From Salinicola salarius (GTDB taxonomy: Bacteria; Pseudomonadota; Gammaproteobacteria; Pseudomonadales; Halomonadaceae), in NCBI RefSeq assembly GCF_002179555.1, contig NZ_NHOU01000002.1, forward strand, positions 1-64,000: a stretch of 64,000 nt of DNA. Reading direction: 5' to 3'. The notes under the pieces were generated by a model. The model was given only the letters and a program-made list of their open reading frames with translations. It was not told the origin of the DNA and did not search any database. Shown piece by piece: positions 61,983-64,000 of the stretch (positions are counted from its first letter, which is position 1; each line of letters starts with the position of its first letter). Made by a program: the position numbers and the translations under genes.

Positions 61983-62465
61983 ATGCCCCTGCTATTCCTA
62001 CTGGCGCTTTTCGCTATTGCGGATTTCGCCTTGCTGTTCACCATTGGCGCCAAGATCGGTCTGCTGGCAAGTCTGGCATGGATCATCGTGAGTGCCGCCT
62101 TCGGTATTCATCTCATTCGCCGCGAGAGCCTGCTTACGCTTCAGAGAGCTCGTGAACGCATGGCCGCGGGCGAAATTCCCTCTGACGAACTGATGGCCGG
62201 CGCCTCGTTCCTGCTCGCCGGCATCCTGTTGATAGCGCCCGGTTTTCTTTCGGACATCGTGGGCCTACTATGCCTACTCCCCGGCAGCAGCCAGTTAATG
62301 CGCCGGTGGTCCGGACGCGGCACGCGACATGCTGGTGGAAGCGGACAGAAGATGCCCGGCGACTGGGACGTTCGCCGACACAAACCCGAGAGCGCTTCCC
62401 ACCATGAGCAAGCTCCACATGGGAGCACGCCGATCGAAGGGGAGTATCTGGGCAAGGATCGCTGA
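61983..62465 (+). CDS. fxsA: FxsA family membrane protein
   Basis: Protein of 160 residues with three to four hydrophobic segments (PLLFLLALFAIADFALLF at the N terminus, GASFLLAGILLIAPGFLSDI with the family GFLSD block) and a polar tail. FxsA overproduction relieves F exclusion of phage T7 in E. coli; its normal role is unclear. It lies upstream of groESL, as in other Gammaproteobacteria. Confidence 0.88.
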   Translation: MPLLFLLALFAIADFALLFTIGAKIGLLASLAWIIVSAAFGIHLIRRESLLTLQRARERMAAGEIPSDELMAGASFLLAGILLIAPGFLSDIVGLLCLLPGSSQLMRRWSGRGTRHAGGSGQKMPGDWDVRRHKPESASHHEQAPHGSTPIEGEYLGKDR

Positions 62466-62518
62466 TCCGATCGTCTGCCACACAGACGACACCAGGCGAG
62501 AAAATTTTTGGCCCGCCC

Positions 62519-62546
62519 CTTGAAACCGACCGGCAAGGCCCAATCA
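62519..62546 (+). promoter_or_regulatory. Sigma-32 heat-shock promoter of groESL
   Basis: CTTGAAA, a 13-base spacer and CCCAATCA match the RpoH consensus (CTTGAA-N13-CCCCATNT) about 125 bases upstream of groES. Confidence 0.75.
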
Positions 62547-62669
62547 AGGCAACAGCGATAGCTTTAGGCCATCAGGCCCATTAACCGGAAGGCTAAGCCT
62601 TCACCCCTTGAGCCTCGCTCATGTGGGAACGTGCATTTGCAACATGCAACCATCAGGAGAACGTGAGCA

Positions 62670-62963
62670 ATGAAAATCCGTCCCTTGCACGATCGCGTCA
62701 TCGTACGTCGCAAAGAAGAAGAGCAGAAAACTGCTGGCGGCATCGTGCTTCCGGGCAGTGCCCAGGAAAAGCCGACCCGCGGTGAAGTCTTGGCCGTGGG
62801 CAACGGTCGCATCCTCGAAAGCGGCGAAGTCCGCGCACTGGACGTCAAAGTTGGCGATACCGTGATTTTCAAGGAAGGTTTCGGCGTCGAGAAGCAGAAG
62901 GTCGACGGTGAAGAAGTCCTGATCATGAGCGAAAGCGACATTCTGGCCGTCGTCGAAGGCTAA
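62670..62963 (+). CDS. groES: Co-chaperonin GroES
   Basis: Lid protein of 97 residues of the GroEL chaperonin. The family start [16 protein letters not shown], the mobile loop [16 protein letters not shown] and [12 protein letters not shown] are clear. ATG follows AGGAGAACGTGAGCA. Cotranscribed with groEL from a sigma-32 type promoter. Confidence 0.97.
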   Translation: MKIRPLHDRVIVRRKEEEQKTAGGIVLPGSAQEKPTRGEVLAVGNGRILESGEVRALDVKVGDTVIFKEGFGVEKQKVDGEEVLIMSESDILAVVEG

Positions 62964-62991
62964 TCGTCGCATCGCTCGACGCTTCATTACG

Positions 62992-63023
62992 ATTTCACGT
63001 ATTACATATTTCACGTATTACAT
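62992..63023. repeat. 16-bp tandem duplication in the groES-groEL spacer
   Basis: ATTTCACGTATTACAT occurs twice, directly adjacent (62992-63007 and 63008-63023), taking up almost half of the 75-base spacer just before the groEL ribosome site. Confidence 0.9.
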
Positions 63024-63026
63024 TAG

Positions 63027-64000
<974 letters not shown>

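Overview
The window is about 64 kb of GC-rich, densely coded chromosome from a gammaproteobacterium. Gene content and order (trxA, pstSCAB, dnaX-ybaB-recR, lapA-lapB, FabH-like synthase with mlaA, TctABC with TctDE) and protein style suggest the Halomonadaceae (Halomonas, Salinicola or Kushneria type); this is inference from family resemblance, not a database match. Nothing in it looks like a prophage, transposon, integron or CRISPR array. I see no tRNA or rRNA genes; the one structured RNA is the 4.5S signal recognition particle RNA.

Layout. 1-4.6 kb: 2-methylcitrate (propionate) operon, GntR regulator-prpB-prpC-prpD on the minus strand. 4.8-8.1 kb: pabB and a two-gene FecCD-type ABC transporter that lacks a binding protein. 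8.2-10.6 kb: sulfate assimilation (cysH, and cysB facing it) and trxA. 10.7-16.1 kb: an AI-2E/PerM family membrane protein and pstSCAB, with Pho boxes upstream of pstS. 16.2-21.2 kb: a Bcr/CflA drug exporter, then a minus-strand group of a FabH-like synthase, MlaA, a phosphatase with a degenerate receiver domain and a STAS protein. 21.2-32 kb: hrpA, fadD, a von Willebrand A membrane protein, oligopeptidase B. 32-37.6 kb: ycgN-ycgL-rnd, recR-ybaB-dnaX, and ffs. 37.8-44.4 kb: tctCBA transporter and a divergent TctDE two-component system with a periplasmic binding protein. 44.4-52.3 kb: tlyA, mscK, pldA, a DUF883/YqjE/YqjK envelope group, and a flavoprotein. 52.4-57.6 kb: an RND efflux pair whose pump gene is frameshifted, followed by two more DUF883-like genes. 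57.7-64 kb: a tautomerase, ygfX-sdhE, ihfB-lapA-lapB, pyrF, a ComEA-like protein, fxsA and groES-groEL (groEL runs off the end).

Themes. Several genes concern the cell envelope and its lipids: FabH-like synthase, MlaA, PldA, LapA/LapB, FadD, MscK and three small C-terminally anchored DUF883-type proteins. The most system-like candidate is the synthase-MlaA-phosphatase-STAS group, which may tie outer-membrane lipid state to a partner-switching regulatory pathway. A second unexplained pattern is a set of short tandem duplications (units of 7, 15, 16 and 16-17 bp) sitting at gene ends or spacers, at about 34.9, 44.4, 53.6, 56.7 and 63.0 kb; one of them encodes a 22-residue leader ORF overlapping tlyA. 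The pst upstream region carries two Pho boxes on either side of a strong intrinsic terminator, which suggests a short phosphate-controlled RNA or an attenuated distal promoter.
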